Positions 48,601-61,789 of a DNA stretch of 64,000 nucleotides are shown here, one piece after another. How positions within the stretch are numbered: the first letter of the stretch is position 1; each line of letters begins with the position of its first letter. A program made the translations under genes and the position numbers. The notes beneath the pieces were generated by a model, which saw nothing but the letters and a program-made list of their open reading frames with translations, was not told the DNA's origin and did no database searches. The stretch comes from Eonycteris spelaea (lineage: Eukaryota; Chordata; Mammalia; Chiroptera; Pteropodidae): positions 1,798,001-1,862,000 of the forward strand of contig PUFA01000167.1 in the NCBI GenBank assembly GCA_003508835.1, in the 5' to 3' direction.

Positions 48601-48959
48601 TTTTCTTTGCATCTTTGTAATTTTTAGGGTATTTCTTTAAAGTCTCAGTCTTTATTTCCGTATTGCTAGGCTGGTAGAGTAGATCACTTCTACAAAGGAC
48701 TCTCCTGAATCTTTATAACTTAAATGGAGATAACAGCAGTATACCTACTGATTGACATCTATGAGAGGCTTGTTTCTAATGGCAAGACACAGAAGTCTAT
48801 GCTTGAGCTTGTCCTTATTTTACATAAGTGATTTTAATACTTAGAAGAGAGGTTTATCAAATTTTTAAATGGCAAGGTCAGGGAGAGGTTATAAATGTGT
48901 TGAATCATAATAACAGAATCACTATTTAATGTAACCTTGACAAACCATGTGTAAAATAT

Positions 48960-50265
48960 AAAATTGCACCCCTGCAAAAACAAACAAATTGAACCTTGTA
49001 CACATACTCGGTCACATGACTGATGAAGAAGGCAATATAACAGTGAATTTGGGAAAGAATAATCTTTAATAAATAGTACTGGCTCAGTTACGTATCTATG
49101 TGGAAAATAATATATCTTGACCCATACTTGACACAAGGTACAGAAATCAATTCCAGATGAACTATAGATTTAAATGTGAGAGAGAAAATTATAAAGCTTT
49201 TAGATAAACATAGGAGAACATCTTAGTGACCAAGGAGTTCTTAAGCAGGACACAAAAAGAATAACCATAATGTAAATATTTTGATAAATTGTAACTTCAT
49301 AATGCTAAGAACTTTTCCTCTAAAGGTACCATTATAAGAGTGAAAAGATAACTTATTCATAGTACATATATCCATAAAAGGATTCATATCCAAGATATAA
49401 AGAACAAATTAAAAAGAAATAAACTAATTAGTAAACATCAGTTAAGAAAAAGACAACTGAACAAAAATATTGGCAAGATTGAACAGACAGTCCACAAAAC
49501 AGTATATTCAAATGCTCAATAAATATATGAAAAGGACTCTATCATTTCTCATCAGAGAAATATATTTAAAACCATAATGTAATACTACATACCTATCGAA
49601 ATGGCTAAAATTAAAAAGATGGGAAATGTTTGTGTGAATGTGGAACAAACTTTCATATACCAAGTGTAAATTGATACAAACCTTTTAGAGAACTTTCAGC
49701 TGTATAGTACTAAAACTGAACATGTGTTTATCCTCTAATATAGCAATAAAGGTATATACTCAGAGGTATATACCCAACAGAAATGCATAGATATTTGCTA
49801 GATTGTTTGTGGCAGCACTATTTGTGATAGTCAAAACCTGGAATGTGTTTGTGTCTATTAGTAGTAGAATAGATATATAAATTGTATTGTATATGTAATG
49901 GAATACATATGTAATGTTATAGAACCATGAGTGTTATCCACAACTCTAAGAAACAATATAGATGAATTTCTCAAATATAATGTTGAGCAAAAGAAGCCAG
50001 ATACAAATAAAACATATTGTGTGTTTATATCTACATAAAAGTACTAAAAATTAAATCTCTGTTAGAAGTGAGAAGAGTGGTTATTTGGGGATATAGTGAC
50101 TGGCAGGGAGGTATTGCGAGAATGAGTTTTTGGGTGGTAACTTTCTGCTTCTTCATTGCTTACATGGATTTGCTCAGTGTTAAGTTCATCAAATTGTATT
50201 TTTGACATGTATACTTTTCTCTGTATATAATACATCAATACAAAATTTTAAAAATCAAAAAAAAG
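48960..50265 (+). mobile_element. Old L1 (L1M-type), 3' part with poly(A) end
   Basis: Plus-strand L1: ORF2 end ('ggaaagaataatctttaata'), then 'attccagatgaactatagat', 'cctatcgaaatggctaaaat', 'ttgtttgtggcagcactatt', 'gaaacaatatagatgaattt', 'gcaaaagaagccagatacaa' and a terminal A-rich run at 50240-50264. It is 5'-truncated and full of stops. It ends about 530 bases before XRCC4 exon 2. Confidence 0.88.
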
Positions 50266-50529
50266 TTTATTGGCTCTAGACTGTGATAGCTCCACATAAC
50301 ATATCACTGTTACAGGATGTTTCTGTTTCAGTGGACTGAGTCACTGAATCTGGGAAATTCTTTCTTAGAGAAGGCATGACTGGATACTGCTCACCCTTAG
50401 GTTCTGCGATTTTCTTTTCTTAATCTTTGTGTTTACTTTCTCTTGTTTTAAAAATTTTATTTCATACAGTCTTTCTCCAGACAGAGAAAGAGGCACTTTA
50501 ATCTTGTAGAAAATTACCCTTCATACCAT

Positions 50530-50640
50530 TGGAGATAGTAATTTAATTCAGCTACATGACTTAGGCAGATCATTCGCCATTTATGGGCCTCTGCTTTTCT
50601 CATTTGTAAAAGTTGCGAATCAGTATTAAGAAAAACTATG
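50530..50640 (+). mobile_element. MIR fragment
   Basis: 'tacatgacttaggcagatca', 'tatgggcctctgcttttctc' and 'atttgtaaaag' fit the MIR core. Confidence 0.65.
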
Positions 50641-50790
50641 ATTTACTGAGTTTGGTGGTCGGCTATTATAGTTTTTTTTTTTTTTAACTTATTTTCTTGG
50701 TGCTTTGTATAGCTGAGATATCGATACAGCAAAGACTATTTGATAGTCACAGTTTCTTGGAGAAATATTAATTTTATTCTTCTATAATAG

Positions 50791-51001
<211 letters not shown>

Positions 51002-52123
51002 TAAAGTGTTTCTTTAGTAGATATGGGGTAAAATTAATGTGATTGTTTTTACTTGTTATTGCTGTCTAATTTATATACAGATTTGTAATATTTACTGCCA
51101 TTTTCTATAATTAGTAGAAGTAAGGAGAAATATGCATGTGCCCCAGCAAAGTCTGGTTATTATTTGAGCTTTAGTATTTGGTCTTGGAGTTTTAAAATGA
51201 TCTCTTCATATAAAACATAAATAATACTTTAGGTGTATTTTTTAAAGACCCCAGGGAAATACTGGGAAGCAGGGGAAGGAGAATGGCTGGGGTTTGTGTT
51301 GGCTTATTGATAGGTTAGTGGTACTTTTCTTTCTATTTCATATACTTATGTAAGAATTATTTTCTCGTGAACATGTACAACATTTGTAACAAATGAAACA
51401 AAACAGAACTCATAGCCTAAAACTTTGTAATGCAAGGTTCAAACCTATACATGAGACTTTGGCAATTATTTTATTAAATAGATTTGATTATTTTTATCTT
51501 TGGCGATGATCTTTTTAAAAAGGCTAGTGGCCCTGAAATTTATGGAATGTGGCAAGTATAAAGTCAAAGATCTAGAATTATGTTTTTCTTATGTAGCAAA
51601 GTTTTAATACTGTTCTAAAATATTTTATCAAAAGATTTTAAAAAACTATTTCTACTAAATCTATGCGACAATCATTTTTATAGTTATGAATGAAGTTTTA
51701 GGTAAAATAATTTTGTCATGTTAATTTACATACTATTTATGTCATGTATCAACTTTGGAAGTATTCCTCTAAAATTTGTTACTATAATTATATCATCTAA
51801 ATTCTATATATTGTTAAATTTTGTTTCTTGATGTTAAAAATTCTGGTGTACAACACAATCAAACTAAATTTATACTTGCAGAGCCTTTTCTTTTTGTCTT
51901 TTATGATGGCAAGAAATGTTGATATAAGGATTATTGTAAAATAGATTTCAAGGGTAATATTTGTAGTACTTGTTATGGTATCTCTTTAAGCTATAAATTT
52001 CTATGTAAGATAAATCAGTTGTTGGTTGCTTATTGTAGTTCAGAAATGGAGAAAAATTCATCAAGTTAGCTCTATGTGTGTTGGCGAAGGTATACCCAGG
52101 TGACAACGCTCTCTCTCTTTTAG

Positions 52124-52246
52124 GGCGGAGGGGGTACACAGGGCTGACGACCATGGCAGTAGGTTTATTCCACTCAACTTGGAGAGAAGAGCAGTGCCAA
52201 CAGCTAGCCAACAGCACAGCCCAGCTAGATCCTAGGTTGCTTGTAT
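52124..52246 (+). other. Candidate cassette exon in XRCC4 intron 2 (speculative)
   Basis: A block bounded by a strong acceptor (CTCTCTCTTTTAG) and a donor (TTGTAT|GTAAGG). It is 123 nt, a multiple of three, and has no stop in the frame set by exon 2, so inclusion would add 41 residues after Thr46 and keep exon 3 in frame. It is GC-richer than its flanks. It is not part of the XRCC4 protein I know and may be chance or an old repeat. Confidence 0.25.
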
Positions 52247-54344
52247 GTAAGGAATATTGTATTTGTAACTTAGATATTTCTAATTGACAAATGGCTTATT
52301 CTGTAGAGGACCTTGAAGTGCTTTAAGAGCCTTAATTATCAAAGAAAAAGGTTCAATTCTAATCCAGCCAGTAATCCTTTTTCACCAAGGCAAAGAACAG
52401 TAGTTATACGTTAAAAATATATATTTTTTAATCATTAAGCTTTGGGAGAAAAAGAATAATCTTATTAACACTTAAATCTTAATTTAACCAGAAATTTAAG
52501 TTAACTTTACATTATGGAACATTTTGTTTATGTGATACAAAATGTGCTGGCAGCTGTTCTTAATATTGTTAATAAGAATGTATTTGCACTAGACTAGGTC
52601 CACTGAGAGCAAGAAGAATCTGATTTGTCAACTGCTCTAAGTATTTCAACCAGTGCTTAGGACATACATGTTTACTGGATATTCTTTGAAAGAAAGAATG
52701 AAAGGATGCCTCAAATATATAAAACTGGTTAGGAAAAAAAAAATGAACTGTTCATTTTTGAGTTAGCATTATTTTTTAATGAAAACTCCAGTTTCACATT
52801 TTTTGTTGCATTGATCATAAATGCAGTATGTGCTATCATTTATTTTCTAGCTAATGGAATTTAGTGTGACCAAAGTGTGATATCAAACTTCTGTTTCTTT
52901 TGGTGGGTTGGCTTCCTGTACTGAACTACCTTTCAAACATGATCATTTTATTTTCAAAGATATCTAATAAAGTTTTAAATTTCACATAGGTTTTATACTT
53001 TCATTATTTATTTCTATTTTCTTTAAATTTCAGGGACAAAGTATGAAAACAAATAATATTGTTTCATGTTTAGTTAAGGCTTATTACATAAATGTAATTT
53101 GGTTTGATACTTTACAGATAGACAATAACATGATTAAGAACATTGAAACAATTAAATAATTGAAACATGAAAATGGATTTCCTTCCTATACCTCATCCTG
53201 TTTTTTTGTACAACTTTTTGATTGCTACAACCTTCAATTTGGGTAATTTTTTTCTCTTTTCATTTGAGTGAAATTAAAAGGATGTGGGGTTGCTTTTAAT
53301 CTCCCACACACTAAACTCAATGATTTCTTTTCCATTAGCAATGTTTTATCTAATGAATGTTATAGGGTCTAATTATCTTGTGGTCTATCATCACTTCATC
53401 ATTATAGGGGATTAAGTCACAAAGTGGGTTAATGATCAATGACTGTTATGACTTTTATAAGAATTACAGTTGACAGTAAGAAACTTTTATCACCTATCTC
53501 AGGAGTTGTTTAAATTTCATTGGAAAGTAAATTAAATTTTATTAATTTTTCTATTATAAAATAATTACATCTATTTATATTTGTCCTAAACATTGGTATT
53601 TGGTAACTTATATGGAGATTATGTGACAGGGCTCAGAGGAAAAAGGATTTTTAATAAATGAAGTAGTAGTGAGTCCATGATGTGATACCATCATGAAAGC
53701 TAATGGGACTATAAGGCCATTTGCTTTTTGAGCTCCAACACGAACTTAAGGTATGCAGTATATGTAAATATCCGAAGGAAAGAATCTTCTTTTTTTACTT
53801 ACATTTTCATCTACCCACAAATAATGTTAAAATGGTGCTTACTTGGCTCCATCTGTCTGATTAAAATTTCTTGTTTTGTGATCATGTTGCCCTGCTCACT
53901 ATTTATAACATATTATGTGATTCAATTGTATCCTTGCTGAATTTATTATTACCGTGGCTTTTACTCCTAGTCACTGAAGTTTTTGGAGTATTGAATGCTT
54001 ACAGCTGTGCCTCTTCCAGTTGCTCTTAGCACAAAATTGAAAACTGGTGACCAAGTTTTTCCTAGATTGAAGTTCTAAACAGTCAAAAATTCCCATTTAC
54101 TGTTTTTGGAAATGTTCAAGTTAAAAATAAACCCAAAAAACAAAAAACTGATACCTCTTTAAAAACAGCTTTAAAGGGGAAATGTAAATACATAATCTTC
54201 TTTCAAGGTTTTTCTTCCCTGAGATGAAATATTCGATAATAATAATCAACATGGCATTCACAGATAGAGTAACATAAGAGGATGTATAAGATGTCAGCAC
54301 TTGAATCTAGGCATAAGGCTGGCATTTTTTTTTCTCTTCTTAAC

Positions 54345-54425
54345 TGTTGTACCCCTATTGCCTAGAGTAGTGCCTGGCACATAGTAGATGCTCATTAAGC
54401 ATTTTAAAATAAATGAATTGAATCA
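54345..54425 (+). mobile_element. L2/MIR 3' end
   Basis: 'tagtgcctggcacatagtag' and 'atgctcattaagcatt' followed by 'aataaatgaattgaatc' is the shared L2/MIR 3' tail. Confidence 0.75.
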
Positions 54426-55149
54426 ACAAATTCTATTAAATATTTTCAGATAGGTATCTTTTATTTTTAATGAAATTTAGATTACTTTTAGCTAGACGTT
54501 TTATCAATAAACATCTATTTTTATTTTGTGTATAAGTTTTTCTATAGCTGTATTAAAGTTGGCTTCTATGAATTTATTTTCTATTTCTCTGTGAAATAAT
54601 TGCTCTCATTTTTAACTCTTCAAGATTATCCAAACACAAAATGTGAAATTATTCCTCAAATAGGAAGCATTTGTTTTCTTATTTTTACATTTTTTCCAGA
54701 TGAGCTTATGGAGTATTTGAAAGGTCAAGATATTTGATAGTGATGATTATCTTACATATGCATCTGTTTCAGAGAGAGAAAAAAAAATGTAAAAATATTT
54801 TAGAAGCTATAAAATCACATAAGAATATAAGATATTTTTATTCTTATCTGTTTTCAAAGGCTGTGTTGAGATTCCTTTCAATATTAGACTTATCAAAAAT
54901 TGGTCATGAAATATAAATGGATACATTCCAAGACTCTCTTCTTTATTGCCTGTCATGGGGCTTCCAGACACTTGATATCATACAGACTGAAGTTATGAAA
55001 AGCTGTATTACAGTTTTAGGGATTCTTTAATCACAATTTTATTGTTTTCCATAGTATTTTATACTAATGTGTTTTTTAATATCATTGAGGAAGTGATTTA
55101 TCCAGTATTCCATATCTCAGCCTCACCTCAAAATGAAATAACCAGACAG

Positions 55150-55315
55150 ATATGAATATGAATCCCAGCTTCACCACTTACTAACTCCATGACCCTAGAC
55201 CATTACTTGATCTCTCTGAGCCTCGATTTTCTCATTTGTAAAATGGAAATAATATCTATCAGTGTTATGAGGAGTGACATAGGTAAATATAACCTTTAAA
55301 TATAAAGGTATAGAA
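55150..55315 (+). mobile_element. MIR SINE
   Basis: The best-preserved MIR in the window: 'gaatcccagcttcaccactt', 'ctctctgagcctcgattttc' and 'tcatttgtaaaatggaaata'. Confidence 0.88.
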
Positions 55316-55340
55316 CCAAATGGTTTCCTTTTTGTGGTGG

Positions 55341-55356
55341 CCTGTGTCGACACAGG
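55341..55356. repeat. 16-bp perfect palindrome
   Basis: CCTGTGTCGACACAGG is self-complementary over all 16 bases, and 'ggtttcc' / 'ggaaacc' lie on either side. It includes a SalI-type GTCGAC core and a CpG in an otherwise CpG-poor intron. Confidence 0.9.
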
Positions 55357-56780
55357 AAACCACCCGATGACACACGTATTATAATCTACAAATGTAGATT
55401 AAATTTTCTAATTTGCAAAGCAAAAAGACATATCGCAACTTTTGAATGTTAGAAAGAAAAATTCACATGTGCTATATATGAAGAGATGCCTGAAAACCAA
55501 AGTGGTTAATGGGAACTAAAACTTAATTATAGGTTCATGGAGTATCTGAACTACATATATGTCTAAATGACAGTGGTGGTAATACCTGAGTGGAGTATGA
55601 TGTTAAGACTGCAGGCTTCTTAAGGAATTGGAACTGGTCTCTTAATATAAAGAAAGAAATCTGGAAGTGTTACCTTGTTAATGAGATCATCTTTTCAAAC
55701 AAGCTGATTAGAGGTGCAACATAGAATCAGACCAGTCAGTAAGCACTATGGGTGAATAAAAGTCCCAGCAAAAATCAGAACCCTAACCCTGTGTCATGTA
55801 CGGGTAGGAGATTTAAATATGAATTCTTTGCCTCAAGTGTAAAAACCAAGTTAAGAAATTGACTTTCAAAATTGATCTAGAACTAGTGAAATCTGTAGGG
55901 ACTCCAAGAAAGACAAACTAGCAACCTTCGCTTAAGACTACCATTACTGCCTAGAGCTCTTGATATTCTGACTGGAGATGAGCCATGCTGAAATATTACA
56001 AAGCGTGAAAGGCAGAAAAACAGAATGAGAATGTGCCAACAGATTGAAGAAATGGAATTAATACCCAGGAACCATGCAAAAACAAAAACGAAAAAAGATC
56101 TGAAAGAGATTTTAAATATGTTTTAAAGCCTTCAAATATTTAAAAGGAAGGTGCAGCAGCAACGGGATATTATGATAAAGAGAATATCTAAAATCAAAAG
56201 TATGATTATTGAAGTAAATGTCTCTATGGATGAGTGAAACATCAATTTTAAATATACATACCTAGATGAGAGAACTGGAAGCCAGATCTGTAGTATAGTT
56301 TGTATACCACAGAGGAGACACTTGGTAAATACTTGTTTTCTTCCCTTTCCTTCCTCACCACCTTCCTTCATCTACCTTTTCTATTGTCAGCACATAATGA
56401 GATAAGACTGAAGTCCATTTTTATTTTAATTTGACTCTGCCCATGTGAGTGAGAAATAGACTATAGACTATTTAATCTCTTAAATAATGAAGTAAGGAAG
56501 AAAGGTGTAGTAAAATACTGAGCTTATTAATGATTATAGGAAGTAATTTATCTAGCTATGACCTAAGAACAGGTATATAAGATGGTAGTTTTTGTGGTCA
56601 TTTATTTCATCTGAGAACAGACAAAGAAAGAATGCAAGGAGTCATACTTTTCAGATAAGGTTTGAGACTAAATGGGTTTCTCAAAAATTGCTAGTTCAGT
56701 TAAAAGGTATAATTTGTGTGATGGGGGCTTTGATCTTAATTTTTGTTTAAATTTTTGTTACATAAATGAGCAACAAGTAA

Positions 56781-57083
<303 letters not shown>

Positions 57084-57884
57084 TAACTAGCTTATCCTTC
57101 CCAGAATATCTCAGAAATAAAAGTTTGAAAAGTACTTGGTTTCCAAGTTGGAAAAATGCTTCAAAGTTACAGTAAATGCTTTGTATTTATTAATTATGAA
57201 AACTAATTACTAGAAAATATATTTAGTTTTTAATGCTTTTTAAATAAGTGTGTTAGAGATAATTATATTAGTGAGCAGTTCTGAAAAGTGAGGCCAGAAG
57301 TTTAAAGCATTGAGATAAAGTCTATTGCAATAAGTGGGGAAATATTGATTTTAAGAAAGAAGATATGTTCACCTTTGGGTACTTAATAATTATGACATTT
57401 TCTACTTATTAGAGAAAGTAGATTTTGAAATTACAAAATGATATAAGTAGGTGTATTAGAACTGACAACTAGGAACTAAGGAGTTATATATATATTTTTG
57501 AACTTAGAAATGTTAAAATAGAAATAATTCAACCCAAGCTTTCCAAAGCTTGTATGCTTTACAGACAAAAATATCTGTTTCTTGTCCTGCTTAATTCCTG
57601 TACCAATTCAGATCAAGATAGATTTATTTATCAAAAGTAGTATACTTACTGTTTGTATATTTACCCAAATTTATGGGATAGAGATTATTTGTTTTTGGCC
57701 AGTGGTTTATCAATCAGATATGAGTTCTGTAGTAGAAGAAAGGGAGAGCCATCTTTATTACATTAAGTTTAGAGGCGGTTATAGACAATTTGTGATACTA
57801 AGTTGAGTTTAAAAACTTCTTTAAAAAAACCTCCTTAATTCAGAATGAGTAAATTTCATCAGAGAAACATTTGAAGCAACAAGT

Positions 57885-57980
57885 GGAATATATTATGTAT
57901 TATGTATTATATAGAGAATAATAATATATTATAGTGGAATAATATATGTTATATATTATATAGAGAATAATAATACAGAG
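57885..57980. repeat. Diverged AT-rich tandem repeat, unit about 50 bp
   Basis: 'attatatagagaataataat' occurs at about 57907 and again about 50 bases later, with related 'gtattatgtattat' and 'tatgttatatattat' between them. Confidence 0.75.
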
Positions 57981-58399
57981 AGACTGGCTTCAGTAATTAT
58001 TTTTATATAGAAAAAATATATTTTTCTAATTAGCTGCCAGTGTGTGTAAGTTTCAATAAGCTGAGTCCTTAAAATGATAATCTAAAATAAGTAAGAAGTT
58101 TTGAATTGATAACTGAATTTTTGTTATTTATCACAAAGTGTTCCTTCCTGTGGTCCAAGCTACCATGTGATGATGTTACTACAATAGCTGACCATTTCTT
58201 CTAACATTTCGAAGTGATCATTGTCAAATTGGGAGTAATGCCATTCCTATTCAACATTCCCATTCAATTTGCATGTAACAACTAACATTTCATGCAGCCA
58301 GTTTCTCATTTTTATCTGTTTTGTGTATACTGAAGCATAACAAATTCCAAGTTTAGAGAGTATCTTTTGGAAACCTGAAAGGCTTTTGGTATCTTTGAC

Positions 58400-59110
58400 A
58401 TGAAGTGGGATTTGGTACATTGGGCATGGATGGAGTACTTGCCATGCTTGGCCATACATCTGGTTTTGCTACTTCGGTATAGAAAGAACTTTGGGTCCTC
58501 CTAACTCATGCCTCTTATAATTGGCTTGGCACCTATCAGCATCAAAAACTGTGACAATAATCCGGAAAGGTATTTTGCTCATCACTTTGAAACTAATCAA
58601 CTTTATCAGTGCCAAAGACTTGAAACCTTTCAAGAGGTTTTCTTAATGGCAACTGAATAAGAGATTCCAAGTAGTTCAGAAGTGTGTTGGTTTCCTAAAG
58701 GATATGTCTTAAAGCACTGCATTACAGGTTAGATAGCTGCCTCCTTATTTATTCATTTATTAATTTACTTATGAGAGAAAGGAAAGCTACTCTCAGAACA
58801 GTTTGACAAGGAGTTTATTCATGGGTTGGCTTACTTGAGAGATATTTTTGGATATTTGAATGGTGTCAGACTTTCAGTTTGCAATGCTGTGGTCAGCCTT
58901 TTGGATACAGATGAAAATTAGAAGTCTAATTGCCTAAATGCTGTGAGAATCTTTTAGTGCTTCATGATGTGTTTCTGCAAATTGACTTTCAGGGTGACAT
59001 TATCTTGTAAATTCATCTTCTGGAAAAAATATGCAGACAATTGGAAATATGGCAGAATACTTTCTAAGGCTAATTGTGCTTGGATGACCTAAAAGTTTAA
59101 ATGGAGTTTA
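58400..59110 (+). pseudogene. Decayed hAT-type transposase (ZBED/Charlie-like) remnant
   Basis: Broken plus-strand reading frames give, in order, fragments that resemble the hAT transposase core. At 58426-58480 is MDGVLAMLGHTSGF, like the conserved TDGAPAMLG-SGF segment with the catalytic Asp region. At 58678-58720 is EVCWFPKGYVLKH, like EVRWLSRGKVL. At 58828-58920 is HGLAYLRDIFGYLNG followed by VRLSV, like LAYLADIF-LN-LNLSLQG. At about 59010 is FWKKYADNWKYGRIL, like the following LWKRRV block. Stops and frameshifts separate them, so it is not functional. It could be an ancient transposon or a retrocopy of a domesticated hAT gene (ZBED5/FAM200/EPM2AIP1-like). Intact host genes of this kind are unrelated to XRCC4. 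Confidence 0.65.
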
Positions 59111-61789
59111 TGATCTCTTTTTTTTTCTTGATGACACAGACATTTGATTATTGACCCAAAATGACCTCCTACACTGAGAAGAAAAGAATGAATATAGATT
59201 CAACTCAAAAAGTTGTAATGAATTCTGTTTGTTGACATAAGGTCACTCTTCCAAGGCAAAGTATATTCCATGAGTTCTAAGTATATTTGCTACCAGATTC
59301 GTAACTCTGTGAGTCAGTTTTTAGGTATTTGTTGCTGTAATTCAAGAAGTTTCATGAGTCTAATTCTGTGTTGGCGATCACTGCCCAATTTGAATATTTC
59401 GAATATTCAAGTCATACATGGCATTTGAAATTTATACCTGTATCAAATTTTCTTTTTTCTATTTTTGAAAGTAGTTGATTTTTATATTTAAAAACTGATG
59501 TTTTGGGCACGATTATCTTTTTTATCAAAGAATTGTCAATTTCCAAAGCAATGAAATATTTTAAATATAATGTGTATGTTGAGGTTTACATTTCGTGAGG
59601 GGAGTAGGTCTGTAATCTTCATGAGATTGCTTTTGACCTTATAACACCTAAAATTTCATTTGTGCTCTAATTGGCTTTTCTTATTGATAATATAGATGTT
59701 TTTATTCGAGTTTAATTCCCACTAGAACAAATATTGAATGACTTGCTAGATACTAATCCCTTTCTCTATACGACACAAACCTTTGTGGCCCTTCCTGCTC
59801 CATCATCTGTGTTCTTCAGTTGGCAGTACACTGTACTGGATGAAAGCATATTCTAGTGCCAGCATTTGGAACTCATTATCTCTAATGTATAAGTACTCTC
59901 ATCCACTCAGGAGATTATTTATGTACTTTATGTCATTGTTTTCCCTCTACTTTTCACAGTTCATACTGATTTTACAGTAGTATATTCTTTGTCATGAAAA
60001 TAGTACATCTTAATTAATGGCGTGTTCCTTTTTTATGTTTTCTTAGCTTACTCTGTTTCTTCAGGAAAAAAATTATTTTTGAGCTACAAAAACTATTTTT
60101 TATAAGAAAAACCTTGGGGTTATATTTGGCTTGCTCACAACTCTGTTTTCTCATCTATAAAGTTCTAAAGTGATTTCTTAGATTCATTTTAGGTCATCTA
60201 ATATAATATAGTTTTATATTTCTAAAAATAGTCCTAATGAAGGAAAGCCATGAGGTTTGAAGGAAAATTAAACATAATAAATAAATACACACAAACACAT
60301 AACGCACGTGTGTGTGAACTGGCTACAAGTATTTATTAAAATTATGGTAAATCTATTTATATTTCTTTTTCCTTTGTCTCCTCTGTCCCCACCATCAGAT
60401 ATTGGCTTGAGATACAGTTTAGGCTGAAAATTAATGACTTAAATAGCGTATAAATTTGTTTTTCTCTGATATAAAAATCCAAATAGGCAATCCTGCATTA
60501 ATATGATATCTTTATTATGTTGGAGGCTCTGCTTCTTTAATCACATTGCTTTGCCATTTTTAACAGGTAGTTTTTACTTCACAGTCCAGATGGCTGCTCT
60601 AACTCCATATATGTTCACCTTCCCAACAACAGGATTGAGTTAAAGAGAAAATAAAGAGACATGTACCTTTTCGTTTAGGCATAACCCTAAAATTGCGTGT
60701 ATTACTGTTGTTCACATCCCACTGTCCAGAACTAAGTCACATGGCTTTACCTAGCTGCAAGGGAATCTGTGAAATGTGATTTTAGCTGTCTTATACCCAG
60801 AAATTTCCATTACTGTATAAAAAGTAGAAGGTGGATATTGAAGGACAACTAGCAGTCTCTGCATATTAATATTCAGGGAGGAATGAAACATCATTCAGAA
60901 GGGTTCACGTTTATTGTTGTAAGGGTGTTTCCTTGGTATTTTTATTACAAATAAATATATGTTTCAGTCATATTTTCATTTAAAAAAAATGTTAGAACAT
61001 ACAGTCAGGTGCAAGCTAATCTGTATCTCACTACGTGTTGTAACTTTTTAAGTGGGAAATGCATTCATGTTCAAATAGCCTCCCTACATTTATTTAACTT
61101 ACATTTCTCAGATATGTAAAAATGAGGTAAAATAAGTTAGCCAAAAGCAGCCAAAGTTGTTTTTAAAAACAGCAGTCCCAATTCTATATTATTGCCATGT
61201 GTCCCCATGGTTTCGGGGACTTTAAATTCAAATGGCTATTTCCAGAAGAAATATCAGAATTGGAGCATTTATTATGGTTCTCTGCCAAATACTTCATCAA
61301 AAATAGTAATGACTTTCAGGTTTGTGGGAGTATGGGTTGCAAATATGTTGTTTGAATGCCTGAAAAAGAAATTATATTATTATTTCTATGATAAAAGTAT
61401 TTGTATACATCTGCCATTTTTATATTAAATACTTTATAATTTCCTGACTTTTTTGGAATGTGAAAACTAAATCATTAATGTAAGTGATGCAGAAATCCTG
61501 CTCAAAGTATGTATTTTCTAGTTAAACCATAGAAAGAGACTCTAGAATTATTGCTGAAGAAATTATTAATTTTTAATTATTTTTCTTTGTCTTTGAGAAC
61601 TCATTTTTTCTTTGTATTTCTCTGCTTTGATTTCAAATTTTTTTTTTCTTCTATATCGAAAATCTGAAAGTCGTTACATTTTGTTTTTTTTTCAGTTACT
61701 TTAGGTTCAGGAAAGAAACAAAGTAGAAAACAAAAATAGATGGTAAACATTATGCTGTAAAAGAAATTTTGGGTGTTAATAATATTAAT

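Larger units (their letters stand above)
27983..50790 (+). other. XRCC4: XRCC4 intron 1
   Basis: A 22.8-kb intron between the GTAGGG donor and the acceptor CTATAATAG before 50791. It carries T runs (28273, 28422-28450), several MIR and L2 copies, a large L1, a Tigger-like element, small inverted-repeat transposons and the complex duplication at 35.1-35.3 kb. I see no further XRCC4 exon. The stretches 33.2-34.7, 44.2-45.4 and 47.0-48.8 kb show nothing I recognise. Confidence 0.85.

Noticed and set aside
58247..58459. 70-codon minus-strand open frame
   Set aside because: It overlaps the antisense of plus-strand sequence with hAT transposase resemblance, and its protein matches nothing I know. 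Taken as a shadow frame.
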